Assembly: GCA_025350505.1 (NCBI GenBank)
Contig: JANXXS010000410.1
Location: 26,175-90,174, forward strand
Source: Burkholderiales bacterium
GTDB taxonomy: Bacteria > Pseudomonadota > Gammaproteobacteria > Burkholderiales > Burkholderiaceae_C
Length of the DNA: 64,000 nucleotides
Direction of reading: 5' to 3'
Below the pieces are notes generated by a model. It saw only the letters and a program-made list of their open reading frames with translations, made no database searches and had not been told where the DNA came from. Below are positions 34,250 to 43,278 of this stretch, one piece after another (position 1 is the stretch's first letter; each line of letters starts with the position of its first letter). Position numbers and translations under genes: made by a program.

Positions 34250-35413
34250 ATGAAATCTCTCGCCACCACCCTGTGTTCGGCCCTGGGCTGGATCGCCCTC
34301 GGCGCGGGCACTGCCCACGCCGCCGACATCATCGTCTCGGCCCAGGACGGCAAGTTCGTTCGCGTCGACGGCGTCGCCACCTTCCCCGAGCCGGCGCCGC
34401 GCGACAGCCTGGTCGTGCTCGACGCGACGCGGTTTCCGCCGGTGGTGAAGGCGACCGTCGACGTCGGCCTGGAGCACACGGTGCAAGGGCCGCCGCAAGC
34501 GGTCGCCGTCACGCCCGACGGCAAGCTCGCCATCGTCGCCGCGCCGACCCGCTACGACTACGCCGCCAGGAAGGAGCTGTTCGACAACTTCCTGCAGATC
34601 GTCGACCTCGAGGCGTCGCCGCCGGCGCTGATCGCCAAGGTCGACGTCGGCGGCCATCCGAACGGCCTGTCGATCAATCGCGAGGGCACGCTGCTGCTCG
34701 CCGCCGCGCACGACGGCACGGTCAAGGTGCTGACGATCGAGGGCAAGAACGTCAAGCTCGTCGGCCAGGTCAAGGTCGGCGAGAAGCGCATGTCGGGCGT
34801 CTCGTTCACGCACGACGGCAAGTCGGCCATCGTCGCGCTGCGCGACGAGAACGGCGCCGCCGTGCTGAGCGTCGAGGGCTCGACCGTGACGCTGACCAGG
34901 GAACGCATCTCGACCGGCGTCAATCCTTACGCGATCGACATCTCGAGCGACGGCCGCTGGGCCGTCATCGGCAACACCGGCACCGGCAGAACGGTCGACG
35001 ACGCCGACGTCGTCACCCTCGTCGACGTGAGCAAGCGGCCGTTCCGCGCCGTGCAGCAGATCTCGGTCTCGGCCACGCCCGAAGGCGTCGCCATCTCGCC
35101 CGACGGACGCTGGATCGCCGTCTCGTCGATGGCCGGCTCCAATCTGCTCCTCACCGACCCAGGCCGGCACAAGCTCGGCACGGTGTCTTTGTTCGCGATC
35201 CAGGACGGAGGCGCCGTCAAGGTCAGCGAGCTGCCGGGCGGCGAGGCCGCGCAAGGCCTCGTCTTCACGCAGGACAGCAAGACCATCATCGTCCAGTTCG
35301 ACGTCGAAAGGGCGCTCGCCCTGTACGCGGTCCGCGACGGCAAGCTCGTCGATACCGGCGAGCGCATCAAGCTCGCGGCCGGGCCGGTCTCGATCCGCTC
35401 GATGCCGCGATGA
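34250..35413 (+). CDS. Periplasmic YncE-like beta-propeller protein
   Basis: A 387-aa exported protein with a signal peptide (cleavage near AHA-AD) and about seven blades of YVTN type, e.g. GPPQAVAVTPDGKLAIVAAP, GGHPNGLSINREGTLLLAAA, NPYAIDISSDGRWAVIGNTG and ATPEGVAISPDGRWIAVSSM. It binds or scaffolds something in the periplasm; no enzymatic residues are evident. GGAGGAG precedes the ATG. Its TGA overlaps the ATG of the epoxide hydrolase (ATGA), so the two are translationally coupled. Confidence 0.88.
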   Translation: MKSLATTLCSALGWIALGAGTAHAADIIVSAQDGKFVRVDGVATFPEPAPRDSLVVLDATRFPPVVKATVDVGLEHTVQGPPQAVAVTPDGKLAIVAAPTRYDYAARKELFDNFLQIVDLEASPPALIAKVDVGGHPNGLSINREGTLLLAAAHDGTVKVLTIEGKNVKLVGQVKVGEKRMSGVSFTHDGKSAIVALRDENGAAVLSVEGSTVTLTRERISTGVNPYAIDISSDGRWAVIGNTGTGRTVDDADVVTLVDVSKRPFRAVQQISVSATPEGVAISPDGRWIAVSSMAGSNLLLTDPGRHKLGTVSLFAIQDGGAVKVSELPGGEAAQGLVFTQDSKTIIVQFDVERALALYAVRDGKLVDTGERIKLAAGPVSIRSMPR

Positions 35414-36573
35414 GCCCTGCCGCGCAGCCGTTTCATCTGCGGGTCGCCGACGCCGCGATCGACGACTTGCGCGAGCGCCTGGCGCGCACCCGGTTCCCCG
35501 AGCAGGCGCCCGGCACGCCCTGGGCCTATGGCACCGACGTCGGCTACCTCTCCGACCTGGTCGAGCACTGGCGCGAGCGCTTCGACTGGCGTGCGCAGGA
35601 GGCGCGGCTCAACGAATTTCCCCAATGGACGGTGCCGCTGCATGGCATCGACCTGCATTTCCTGCACGTCGAAGGCAAGGGGCCGAATCCTTATCCGCTG
35701 CTGCTGTCGCATGGCTGGCCCGGCTCGGTGTTCGAGTTCCTCGACATCATTCCGCGCCTCACCGATCCGGGCCGCTTCGGTGGCGACCCGGCCGATGCCT
35801 TCACCGTCGTCGCGCCATCGTTGCCGGGCTACGGCCTGTCGTTCAAGCCAGGCCAGCCGCGCTTCGGCCTCGAGGCGATCGCCGACTGCTTCGCCGAGCT
35901 GATGACCGGCGTGCTCGGCTACCCGCGCTTCGCCGCGCAGGGCGGCGACTGGGGCGCCTTCATCACCTCGCGGCTCGGCGCGGTCCACGCCGAGAAATTG
36001 ATCGGCATCCACCTCAATCTGCTTGCGGTGGCCCGCGACCCGAAGGCCGTGGCCAGCCCCACGCCCGAGGAGAAGGTCTTCCTCGGCGAGCTCGCGGCCT
36101 GGCTCAGGGAAGAGACGGGCTACCAGTGGATCCAGGGCACGCGGCCGCAGACGCTCGCTTTCGGCCTGAGCGATTCGCCGGCCGGCCTGGCCGCATGGAT
36201 CGTCGAGAAATTCCGCAGCTGGTCCGATTGCCATGGCGACCTCGAGAGCGTGTTCTCACGCGACCACCTGCTCGCCAACATCAGCCTGTACTGGTTCACC
36301 GGCGCGATCGGCTCGTCGTTCTGGCCGTATTACGCGCGCATGCACGGGCCGTGGCCGATCGCCGAGGGCGGCGTCGGCGTGCCGATCGGCTACGCCGCCT
36401 TTCCGCGCGAGATCGTTCGCCCGCCGCGGTCGTTGGCGGCCAAGTGGTACACCGACATCCGCCGCTGGACCGAGATGCCCGCCGGCGGCCACTTCGCGGC
36501 GATGGAGCAGCCCGAAGCACTGGCGCGCGAGATCGTGGAGTTCTTCCGACCCCTGCGACCGCGCGGCCGTTGA
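35410..36573 (+). CDS. Epoxide hydrolase (microsomal-type alpha/beta hydrolase)
   Basis: A 387-aa protein with an N-terminal EHN domain (residues about 5-115, FHLRVADAAIDDLRERLART) and an alpha/beta-hydrolase core. The oxyanion motif HGWPGS is at 101-106, the nucleophile Asp180 in QGGDWGAF, and the catalytic His in PAGGHFAAMEQPE. These are the hallmarks of microsomal-type epoxide hydrolases, which open epoxides with water. A juvenile-hormone or xenobiotic type substrate cannot be specified. The start overlaps the propeller gene's stop in ATGA. Confidence 0.93.
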   Translation: MSPAAQPFHLRVADAAIDDLRERLARTRFPEQAPGTPWAYGTDVGYLSDLVEHWRERFDWRAQEARLNEFPQWTVPLHGIDLHFLHVEGKGPNPYPLLLSHGWPGSVFEFLDIIPRLTDPGRFGGDPADAFTVVAPSLPGYGLSFKPGQPRFGLEAIADCFAELMTGVLGYPRFAAQGGDWGAFITSRLGAVHAEKLIGIHLNLLAVARDPKAVASPTPEEKVFLGELAAWLREETGYQWIQGTRPQTLAFGLSDSPAGLAAWIVEKFRSWSDCHGDLESVFSRDHLLANISLYWFTGAIGSSFWPYYARMHGPWPIAEGGVGVPIGYAAFPREIVRPPRSLAAKWYTDIRRWTEMPAGGHFAAMEQPEALAREIVEFFRPLRPRGR

Positions 36574-36706
36574 TCCGCTTTCCGCGCTGCAGCGCCGGGC
36601 GTGCCCCGGCCGCGGGCAGGACGCTCGCGGCCCGGCCTGCAGCCCGCAGATCCGACCGCCGCGGCTGCGCGCACGACCGGCTTCCTTGCGCCTGAGCGCG
36701 CGCTGG

Positions 36707-37615
36707 CTAGCGCCTCATCAGTTGAATGACGAAGGCGCCGTTCAAGAGCTTGTGAAAGTAGAGAAGATGCCCGTCGGCCGAGAGCGACGGTGCCTCGACG
36801 AAGCCGCTGGCGGCGACGACGAGCGCGGCCGGACCGAAGGGCGAACTCGTGTCGGCGCGCACGGCGCGATAGAGGGCCGGATTCGCGCCTGAGCCCATCG
36901 AATCGATGCGGGTGAAGAACAGCTCGAGGCCGTCGACTGAAATGCTCGGCGCGTAGTTGAGCCCGCTGCTGTTGACGGCCGCGAGCAGCGTCGCGCGGTT
37001 GGCCAGGCGAGCGAATGACGCGCCCTGCCGGCTTGCCACGGCGATGCTGGCCGACTGCAACGCGCCGGTCGGCGAATACTGCCCGTCGTCGAACCACAGC
37101 GTCTGCCCGTCGGCGCTGATCTCGGCGTCGAAGTTGACCGAGCCGGCTTGTTGCAGCGACACGCCGGGCACGAGGGCGACGTTGCCGACGCCGCCCGCCG
37201 ACCAGCTGCCCCGGTAGATCGTCGAGAGCGTCGACGTGTAGCTTCGCGTCGAGACGAAGTAGAAGTTGCCGAGCTGGTCGAGGCTCGCCACGGCGTCGAG
37301 CGCTGCGCCGTTCGCGCCGGCGAGGGCGCCGCGAAAGCTGAAGGTCTGGTCGTCGACGCGCGCTGCGTAGTAGAGGTTGGTGTCGACCGACGGGTCGTTG
37401 CGGTTGTTGAAGAAGAGAAGCTGCCCGTCCTTCGAGATGAAGGGCTCCATCGCGTCGCCGCTGTAGCCGGTGATCGTGACCGGCACGGGGTTGGCGAAGG
37501 CCATGTAGGGCGCAGTCGGCGCGCCATTCGTCGCACCCGACGAGCCGCCGCAAGCGACGAGCGCTGCGCAAATCGCGGCGGCGAGGGCGAGCGCGGTACG
37601 TGATCGACGCCTCAT
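36707..37615 (-). CDS. Putative lipoprotein with WD40-like (PD40) repeats
   Basis: A 302-aa lipoprotein: signal sequence with lipobox LVACG (Cys about 22), then PD40-like repeats of the form GDAMEPFISKDGQLLFFNNR, FDAEISADGQTLWFDDGQYS, YAPSISVDGLELFFTRIDSM and VEAPSLSADGHLLYFHKLLN, as found in TolB-like propellers. Function unknown. The ATG at 37615 is four nt after the Spy-like gene's stop, making it the fourth gene of the sigma-factor operon. It could therefore be an envelope component that the operon controls or senses through. Confidence 0.82.
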   Translation of the reverse strand: MRRRSRTALALAAAICAALVACGGSSGATNGAPTAPYMAFANPVPVTITGYSGDAMEPFISKDGQLLFFNNRNDPSVDTNLYYAARVDDQTFSFRGALAGANGAALDAVASLDQLGNFYFVSTRSYTSTLSTIYRGSWSAGGVGNVALVPGVSLQQAGSVNFDAEISADGQTLWFDDGQYSPTGALQSASIAVASRQGASFARLANRATLLAAVNSSGLNYAPSISVDGLELFFTRIDSMGSGANPALYRAVRADTSSPFGPAALVVAASGFVEAPSLSADGHLLYFHKLLNGAFVIQLMRR

Positions 37616-37619
37616 CGCT

Positions 37620-38087
37620 TCACTTCGTGCCGCCGGCCTTCGGCTCGCCCGCACGCGGCGCCGCGTTGCGCAGGTCGTACAGGGTTCTCTGCTGCTCCGG
37701 GCTCAGGATGTTCTTCAGCCGCAGCGCCAGCGTCAGCTGGGTGCGCTTGAACTCGCGCTCGGCGGCGAGTACCTTGTCGAGCTGGGCCAGCACCTGCGGC
37801 TCGTCGACCTTGTCCTTGCCGAGCAGCTCGACCAGCGGCTCGAGCGCCCGCTGCATGTCCCACTGCAGGTCGACGATGCGCCCTTGCGCCCGCTTGACCT
37901 CGGCGATGACGGCGCCCTTTTGCGCCTCGCTGAGCTGGATCGCCTTCTGGTTCTGCATGATCAGCTCGGGCGGCAGCACGCTGCGCGCGATCGGGTCGTT
38001 CGGCGGCCCGGCCGGCGCGTCTTCCGCATACGCGGCATGACAGGCGAGTCCGAGGCAGAGGGCGAGGACGGCGGTGGCGGTTTTCAT
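37620..38087 (-). CDS. Spy/CpxP-like periplasmic protein
   Basis: A 155-aa exported protein with a signal peptide (about 1-21). The mature part is all-helical and charged: QLSEAQKGAVIAEVKRAQGR, ALEPLVELLGKDKVDEPQVL, and the LTxxQ-like motif LRLKNILSPEQQRTLYDLRN. This is the pattern of Spy/CpxP/ZraP/CnrX proteins, which act as periplasmic chaperones or metal and stress sensors. It overlaps the anti-sigma-like gene by ATGA. In CnrYXH-type systems such a protein governs the anti-sigma factor; a similar job here is inferred from gene order. Confidence 0.78.
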   Translation of the reverse strand: MKTATAVLALCLGLACHAAYAEDAPAGPPNDPIARSVLPPELIMQNQKAIQLSEAQKGAVIAEVKRAQGRIVDLQWDMQRALEPLVELLGKDKVDEPQVLAQLDKVLAAEREFKRTQLTLALRLKNILSPEQQRTLYDLRNAAPRAGEPKAGGTK

Positions 38088-38476
38088 CGGCGAATCTCCG
38101 GGGTTGGATGGAACAGAGGCTGGCCGAGGGCGGCCGTCGGCAAGGCAGCCCATGACGGCCGCCCCAGGGAATCGCCGGCGTCGGCGAGCAGGCTGTCGGT
38201 AGGCGTTCGCCAGCCGGGCAGCGCAAGCGCGCCCGGTTCCGGAGCCGACGGGCTCGGGCCTGCAATGAGCCAGACCGCGATCGCCACGGCGGCGACGCCG
38301 AATCCCGCCACCCAGGCCGGCCGCGGCGCGAAGCGCCGATGCGCCGGCGTTCGGCGCACGGCGGCGCGGGCGAGCACGGCCTCGAATTCTGGGGCCGCCG
38401 CCAGATCGCGCTCGCGCATCGCCGCGAACTGCGCACGCAGGTCCGGGTCGGTCGAGTCGGCGGGAGCCATCGTCAT
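38084..38476 (-). CDS. Single-span membrane protein, probable anti-sigma factor
   Basis: A 130-aa protein. The N-terminal about 50 residues are cytoplasmic and charged (DPDLRAQFAAMRERDLAAAP), there is one membrane span (about 55-73, WVAGFGVAAVAIAVWLIAG), and a periplasmic tail rich in Pro and Leu follows. It overlaps the sigma-factor gene upstream (ATGA) and the Spy-like gene downstream (ATGA). Size, topology and tight coupling fit an anti-sigma factor, though no conserved zinc motif is present. Sequence homology alone would not have shown this. Confidence 0.7.
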   Translation of the reverse strand: MTMAPADSTDPDLRAQFAAMRERDLAAAPEFEAVLARAAVRRTPAHRRFAPRPAWVAGFGVAAVAIAVWLIAGPSPSAPEPGALALPGWRTPTDSLLADAGDSLGRPSWAALPTAALGQPLFHPTPEIRR

Positions 38477-39012
38477 GCCGGCCTCGTCACGCCGAGCAGC
38501 TGGCGCAGCCGTTCCTTGCCGCGCGCGTAGTGCTGGCGCGCCGAGCCGAGGCCGATCGCCATCACGCCGGCGGCGTCTTCGACGGTCAGCTGGTGATAGA
38601 AAACGAGCAGCAGCACCTCGCGCTGGCGCCGCGGCAGCGCGGCCAGGGCGTTCGACAAGCGCGCGCTCTGCTGCGCCGCATCGATGCGTGCGTCGGCAGC
38701 CGGCGCCGGCTCCCGGTCGGCTTCCTCGGCGCCCCAGCGCAGGGAGAAAGCATCGCGCAGGGCGCGGCGCCGCCGATGGTCGGCGGCGGTACGGTGAATG
38801 ACGCCGAACAGCCAGGTCCGGAACGCCGCGCGGCCCTCGAAGCGGGCCCTTCCGTCAAGAACTTTCAAGTAGCTCACCTGCAACACCTCTTCCGCTTCAC
38901 TGCGGTCACGCCGGCAGCAGTGCTTCGCCCACGCATGGGCGGCGCGGTGGTGGAGCACCAGCTCGCGCTGGAGCTCGTCTGGCCCGGCGGGGTCGCCACG
39001 GTCTGCCGTCAT
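38473..39012 (-). CDS. ECF RNA polymerase sigma factor
   Basis: A 179-aa ECF sigma factor. Region 2 is AWAKHCCRRDRSEAEEVLQV then FRTWLFGVIHRTAADHRRRR, and region 4 is LAALPRRQREVLLLVFYHQL then EDAAGVMAIGLGSARQHYAR. It directs RNA polymerase to its own regulon, probably including this operon. I chose the ATG at 39012 (MTADRGDPAGPDELQREL) because an upstream extension is Arg/Pro-rich and unlike sigma factors. First gene of sigma / membrane anti-sigma / Spy-like / PD40-lipoprotein, all overlapping or within 4 nt. Confidence 0.9.
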   Translation of the reverse strand: MTADRGDPAGPDELQRELVLHHRAAHAWAKHCCRRDRSEAEEVLQVSYLKVLDGRARFEGRAAFRTWLFGVIHRTAADHRRRRALRDAFSLRWGAEEADREPAPAADARIDAAQQSARLSNALAALPRRQREVLLLVFYHQLTVEDAAGVMAIGLGSARQHYARGKERLRQLLGVTRPA

Positions 39013-39209
39013 CGCTGGATTGGTCGCTCGCGCGCCGCCGCCATATGACGGCGCTCGCACCTTAGCCCGGCCAGGGCGGGCCGGGACGCCCGGCGCCGTG
39101 ACTTTCGGCATCGTCGGGCCTCAAGAGGCGCCGCCGCGCGCCGATACCTTCAGGTACAGCGACATGGCCGTTCGGCCGTTTCCCCTTTACCTTTCCGGTC
39201 GGCGCGCCA

Positions 39210-42137
39210 ATGAGTTCGGGTGATTCATACATGCAGGCGGCACTCGAGGCGGCGCAGAAGTCCATTCGCGCGGCGGTCTCCGACGCCATCGACCCGGCCG
39301 CCGATGCGCTGAAGGCGTTGGTGCGCGCCGCCAGCCCCGGCGAGCGACCGGTGCTGACGCAGGCGCAGGCCGTGCTCCAGCTCTCGCGCCAGCCGCTCCT
39401 CGCCGCCTTCGAGAAGGCGCTGCGCCAGGCCATCGACGACGAGGTGGCGCCCGAGGGCGGCGAAGCGTCGGGATTTCACGATCCCACCGACTGGATGTCG
39501 ATCGGCCTGGTCGACGAAGACCAGTTCGAGAACCATCTGGCCTTCGAGCGCGTCGGCCAGCTGATCGGCCACGAGTGCGAGACCGAGTTGCGCGAGCTTT
39601 CGGCCTACACCGGCGAGCTGCTGAATGTCGGCTGGGCCGACCCCGCGCGCAATCCGATGCGCGGCCAGGTCATCGCCTCGGCGCTGTACCAGGCGGTCGA
39701 GGCGGTGGCCGATGGCGGCGCCTGCCGCCGCATCGTCGTCAAGGAGCTCGGCCAGGCGCTGGCCAAGAGCCTGCGTTCCTCGTACCGCGGCATCGTCAAG
39801 GACTTCTCGTCGCGCGGCTTCCGCCAGGTCGAGATGACGGTGCGTCCGTCGCCTTCTCCGGGCAGTGGTGGTGGCGGCGGTGGCGGCGGTAGCGGCAGTG
39901 GCGGCAGCGCCGCAAGCGGCGGCACGGCTGGCGGCGATGCGGGCGTGGCGCCCTGGCCCAACGGTGCGAACGGACCGAGCGCGCCCGGCTTCGAAGCGAT
40001 GCGCGACCTCTGGGAAAAATCGATGATGGGCCGCATGCCGACCGGCGCAGTCGCCGACATGGCCCGCGCCTGGGAGGCCTCGATCTGCAATCCGCAGGCG
40101 ACCGCGTTCGTCGCCGCCCCGGCCGGAGCAGGCGGGGACGGTTCGGCCGCGCTGCTCGAGCGATTGATGCAGGAAGCCATGGGCGGAGCGGCCGGCTGGC
40201 CGGCCGCGACAGCGCGGGCCGGCGGAGCGGCCGCGCCGGGCGCCGGCGGCAGCCTGTCCGACGTCGACCTGATGCGCCTACTGCGCCGACTCAACAACGG
40301 CACGTCGGCGAGCCCGCAACAGGGCATCGGGGCCGGCATGCGGCAGGCACGCGGCGGTGCCGAACCCACCTTCTTCGGCACCAGCTTCGCTGCCGCCGGA
40401 ACAGGCAGCGCGCAGAGCATGTTCGGCGCCCTGCCGCCGACCAACCTGATCCGTGCCCATCACGACGAGCTGGTGCAGGCGGCCTCGGGCGAGGTCGATC
40501 ACATGGTGATCGAGGTCGTCGCCAGCCTGTTCGACCAGATCCTGGCCGACACGCGCGTGCCGCCGCAGATCGCGCGCGAGATCGCCCGCCTGCAGATGCC
40601 GGTGCTGCGCGTGGCGATGCGCGACACCAGCTTCTTTTCGGCACGCAAGCACCCGGTGCGCCGCTTCATCAATCGCATCTCGACCCTGGCGGTGGGCTTC
40701 GGCGACTTCGAGAGCGGCGCGGGCAAGGAGTTGCTCGTCCGCGTCAACGCGCTGGTCACCGAGATCGTCGAGGGCGACTTCGACCAGGTCCCCCTCTACG
40801 CAAACAAGCTCGGCGAGCTCGAGCAGTTCGTCGCCGCCAATGCGCGCGCCGCGTTCGAGAGCACGCCCGCGGCGGCCACGTTGCAGGCCAAGGAAGCCGC
40901 TTGGCAGACGACGCAGGTCTTCAGCGGACGCCTGCACGAGGCCTACGAGTCGCTGCCGATCCCCGACTACCTGAAGGAATTCCTGGCCGGCGTCTGGAGC
41001 CAGGCGATCGTCGCCGCGGCGCAGAGCGACGACGCCGACCCGGCGCGCGAGAAGCGCTTCCGCCGCGCCGCCTTCCACCTCGTCGCCAGCATCCAGCCGA
41101 AGCGCTCGGCCGAGGAGCGCAAGGCGTTTCTCGCCGGCCTGCGCGGCCTCACCGGCACCCTCGACGAAGGCCTGGCCCTGATCGGCTGGCCGAAGGAAGA
41201 GCACGACGCCTTCTTCGGCAAGCTGATGGCCGACCACTCCGGCTCGCTCAAGGCGGCCGCCGGCAGCGATCTCGATCACAACATGCTGCTGCGCCAGCTC
41301 GACGTCGCGGCGCGCACGCCGCTGCCCAACGCTTCGGAGGCGAGCGCGGCGGCCGAGTGCGCGCCCGAGGGCGAAGCCTTCGAGCCCCGCTTCACGGCCC
41401 AGGAGGCGCGCCGGATCGGCCTCGTCGACGAAGCCGCGGTCGACTGGTCGAGGCCGGCGCCGGTCGCCGTTGCGAAGGAGAGCGCCGCCGCGGTCGTCGA
41501 CACGACCCCGCCGGCCGCGGCGCCGGCCACCGCCGAGCTCGATCTCGACCTTGCGACGAGGCCGGCACCGCTCGACGAGCTTCCCGTCGCGCGCGTCGCG
41601 TCGGTCATGCCCGTCGCGCCTGTCGCGCCGCTCATAGCCGTCATGCCTGCCGCGGCCCCGCGGGCGGCACCGGCCACTGTGGCGGTGCATGCCGACCCGG
41701 CCGATGCCCATGCCTTTCCGACGATCGAGGCACCGCCCGTCGTCACCGCACCCGTGGCCCCGGCGCCCGCGCCGGCGCCCATCGCGCCGCCGCCGGCTGC
41801 TGCGGCCGAGCCCGACGAGCCCACCGAAGGGCCTCGCCTTCTCGCCCATCTGCAAATCGGCGTCTCGTACCGGCTGCACCTGAGGGATCAGTGGCAAAAG
41901 GTCCGCCTCACGCACATGAACGCCGGCCGGACCTTCTTTCTCTTCACGCACGGCGCCGAAGACCGCGGCACGATCTCGATGACCGGGCGCATGCTCGGGC
42001 GGCTCTGCGACACCGGGCGGATGAAGGCCTTCGAGGACAAACCCCTGCTCGACCGCGCCACCGAGCGACTGCGCGCGCAGACGCCGTCGCCGGCAGCGGC
42101 CGCGCCGGTGCGCAGGGCGGAGCTCTCGGCCGCCTGA
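39210..42137 (+). CDS. DUF1631 family protein
   Basis: A 975-aa cytoplasmic protein. DUF1631 signatures are GLVDEDQFENHLAFERVGQL near the N-terminus, NLIRAHHDELVQAASGEVDH and VVASLFDQILADTRVPPQIA in the middle, and a PilZ-like terminal segment (LLAHLQIGVSYRLHLRDQWQ, RTFFLFTHGAEDRGTISMTG). Two low-complexity linkers interrupt it: a Gly/Ser run near 215-240 and an Ala/Pro run near 770-870. The biochemical role is unknown; a PilZ-like end could bind cyclic di-GMP (inference). It stands alone after the divergent sigma operon. Confidence 0.88.
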   Translation: MSSGDSYMQAALEAAQKSIRAAVSDAIDPAADALKALVRAASPGERPVLTQAQAVLQLSRQPLLAAFEKALRQAIDDEVAPEGGEASGFHDPTDWMSIGLVDEDQFENHLAFERVGQLIGHECETELRELSAYTGELLNVGWADPARNPMRGQVIASALYQAVEAVADGGACRRIVVKELGQALAKSLRSSYRGIVKDFSSRGFRQVEMTVRPSPSPGSGGGGGGGGSGSGGSAASGGTAGGDAGVAPWPNGANGPSAPGFEAMRDLWEKSMMGRMPTGAVADMARAWEASICNPQATAFVAAPAGAGGDGSAALLERLMQEAMGGAAGWPAATARAGGAAAPGAGGSLSDVDLMRLLRRLNNGTSASPQQGIGAGMRQARGGAEPTFFGTSFAAAGTGSAQSMFGALPPTNLIRAHHDELVQAASGEVDHMVIEVVASLFDQILADTRVPPQIAREIARLQMPVLRVAMRDTSFFSARKHPVRRFINRISTLAVGFGDFESGAGKELLVRVNALVTEIVEGDFDQVPLYANKLGELEQFVAANARAAFESTPAAATLQAKEAAWQTTQVFSGRLHEAYESLPIPDYLKEFLAGVWSQAIVAAAQSDDADPAREKRFRRAAFHLVASIQPKRSAEERKAFLAGLRGLTGTLDEGLALIGWPKEEHDAFFGKLMADHSGSLKAAAGSDLDHNMLLRQLDVAARTPLPNASEASAAAECAPEGEAFEPRFTAQEARRIGLVDEAAVDWSRPAPVAVAKESAAAVVDTTPPAAAPATAELDLDLATRPAPLDELPVARVASVMPVAPVAPLIAVMPAAAPRAAPATVAVHADPADAHAFPTIEAPPVVTAPVAPAPAPAPIAPPPAAAAEPDEPTEGPRLLAHLQIGVSYRLHLRDQWQKVRLTHMNAGRTFFLFTHGAEDRGTISMTGRMLGRLCDTGRMKAFEDKPLLDRATERLRAQTPSPAAAAPVRRAELSAA

Positions 42138-42195
42138 GCGCTGGAGTCGGCGCCACGAGTGCCGCAGGGACGGATGGAGCGCGGCGCGCTCCGCC

Positions 42196-43230
42196 TCAAC
42201 CGACCGGCGTCTCGCCGAGGGCGACGTCCTGATAGACGAAGAGCGAGGGCAGCCCGCCGGTATGCAGGAACAGCACTCTCTCGTCCGGCCGCAGCGTTCC
42301 CGCGCGAGCAAGACCGATCAGCCCGGCCATCGCCTTGCCGGTGTAGACCGGATCGAGCAGCAGCCCTTCGCTGCGCGCCAGCATCTGCACCGCTTCGACC
42401 ATGGGCGCGTTCGGCAGCGAATACTTGGGCTGCCAGTAGCCGCCGACCGTGACCACCGCCTCGCGCGGCACGGTCAGGCGAACGCCAAGCAGGTCGAGCA
42501 CCGCCTGCGCTTCGCGATGGACGAGCGGCTCCTGGTCGGCCGGGTCGCGGCTGACGCCGATGCCGACGATCGGCGTCGCGACGTTGCCGCCAATGAATCC
42601 GGCGACGAGGCCGCCGTGAGTGCCCGAACTGCCCGAGCCGACGACGACGCGGTCGAACTGCAGGCCGCGCTCGAAGCACTGCTGCTGCAGCTCCTGCGCG
42701 CAGGCGACGTAGCCCAGACCGCCGAGCGCGTTGGAGCCGCCGCCCGGAATGACGTAGGCCTTGCGGCCGGCGGCGGCGATCTCGTCGGCGACCTTGCGCA
42801 TCGCCACCGCCATGTCGCTGCCCGCCGTCACGACGGTGATCGCCTCGACCCCGAGCAGAAGGAACATGAAGTGATTGCCGCCGCCGTTCGGGTCGAAGCT
42901 GCCCGGCACGCGCTCCTCGATGACGAAGCGGCACTTCAGGCCTTCCTTCACCGCCGCCGCGAGCGTGATGCGGCAGTGGTTCGACTGCGGTGCGCCGCAG
43001 GTGACCAGCGTGTCGGCGCCTTGCGCCAGCGCATCGGCGACGAGGAACTCGAGCTTGCGCGTCTTGTTGCCGCCGGGAAAGAGGCCGAGCAGGTCGTCGC
43101 GCTTGACCCAGACCTCCGGACCACGGCCGCCCGGGCACGAGGCGGCGAGCGCGGCGCTGAAGCGCGGCAGGGGCTCGAGCGGCGTCGCGCCTTCGGTGTA
43201 GCGGCGACGGGGAAAGCGGGACAGGTTCAT
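42196..43230 (-). CDS. dcyD: D-cysteine desulfhydrase
   Basis: A 344-aa PLP enzyme of the ACC-deaminase/D-cysteine desulfhydrase family, converting D-cysteine to pyruvate, sulfide and ammonia. The PLP lysine lies in FPGGNKTRKLEFL, the Ser/Asn contacts in CGAPQSNHCRITLAAA, the phosphate-binding loop in GSGSSGTHGGLVAG, and the end is FLHTGGLPSLFVYQD. Residues separating it from ACC deaminase were not checked individually, so ACC deaminase remains possible, but the N-terminus (MNLSRFPRRRYTEGATPLEP) matches DcyD. It lies 48 nt downstream of the NrtR-like gene on the same strand. Confidence 0.87.
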   Translation of the reverse strand: MNLSRFPRRRYTEGATPLEPLPRFSAALAASCPGGRGPEVWVKRDDLLGLFPGGNKTRKLEFLVADALAQGADTLVTCGAPQSNHCRITLAAAVKEGLKCRFVIEERVPGSFDPNGGGNHFMFLLLGVEAITVVTAGSDMAVAMRKVADEIAAAGRKAYVIPGGGSNALGGLGYVACAQELQQQCFERGLQFDRVVVGSGSSGTHGGLVAGFIGGNVATPIVGIGVSRDPADQEPLVHREAQAVLDLLGVRLTVPREAVVTVGGYWQPKYSLPNAPMVEAVQMLARSEGLLLDPVYTGKAMAGLIGLARAGTLRPDERVLFLHTGGLPSLFVYQDVALGETPVG

Positions 43231-43278
43231 GGGTGCGACTCGGCGACGCAGGACGACCGCGATTGTGGAGTGCCGCGC

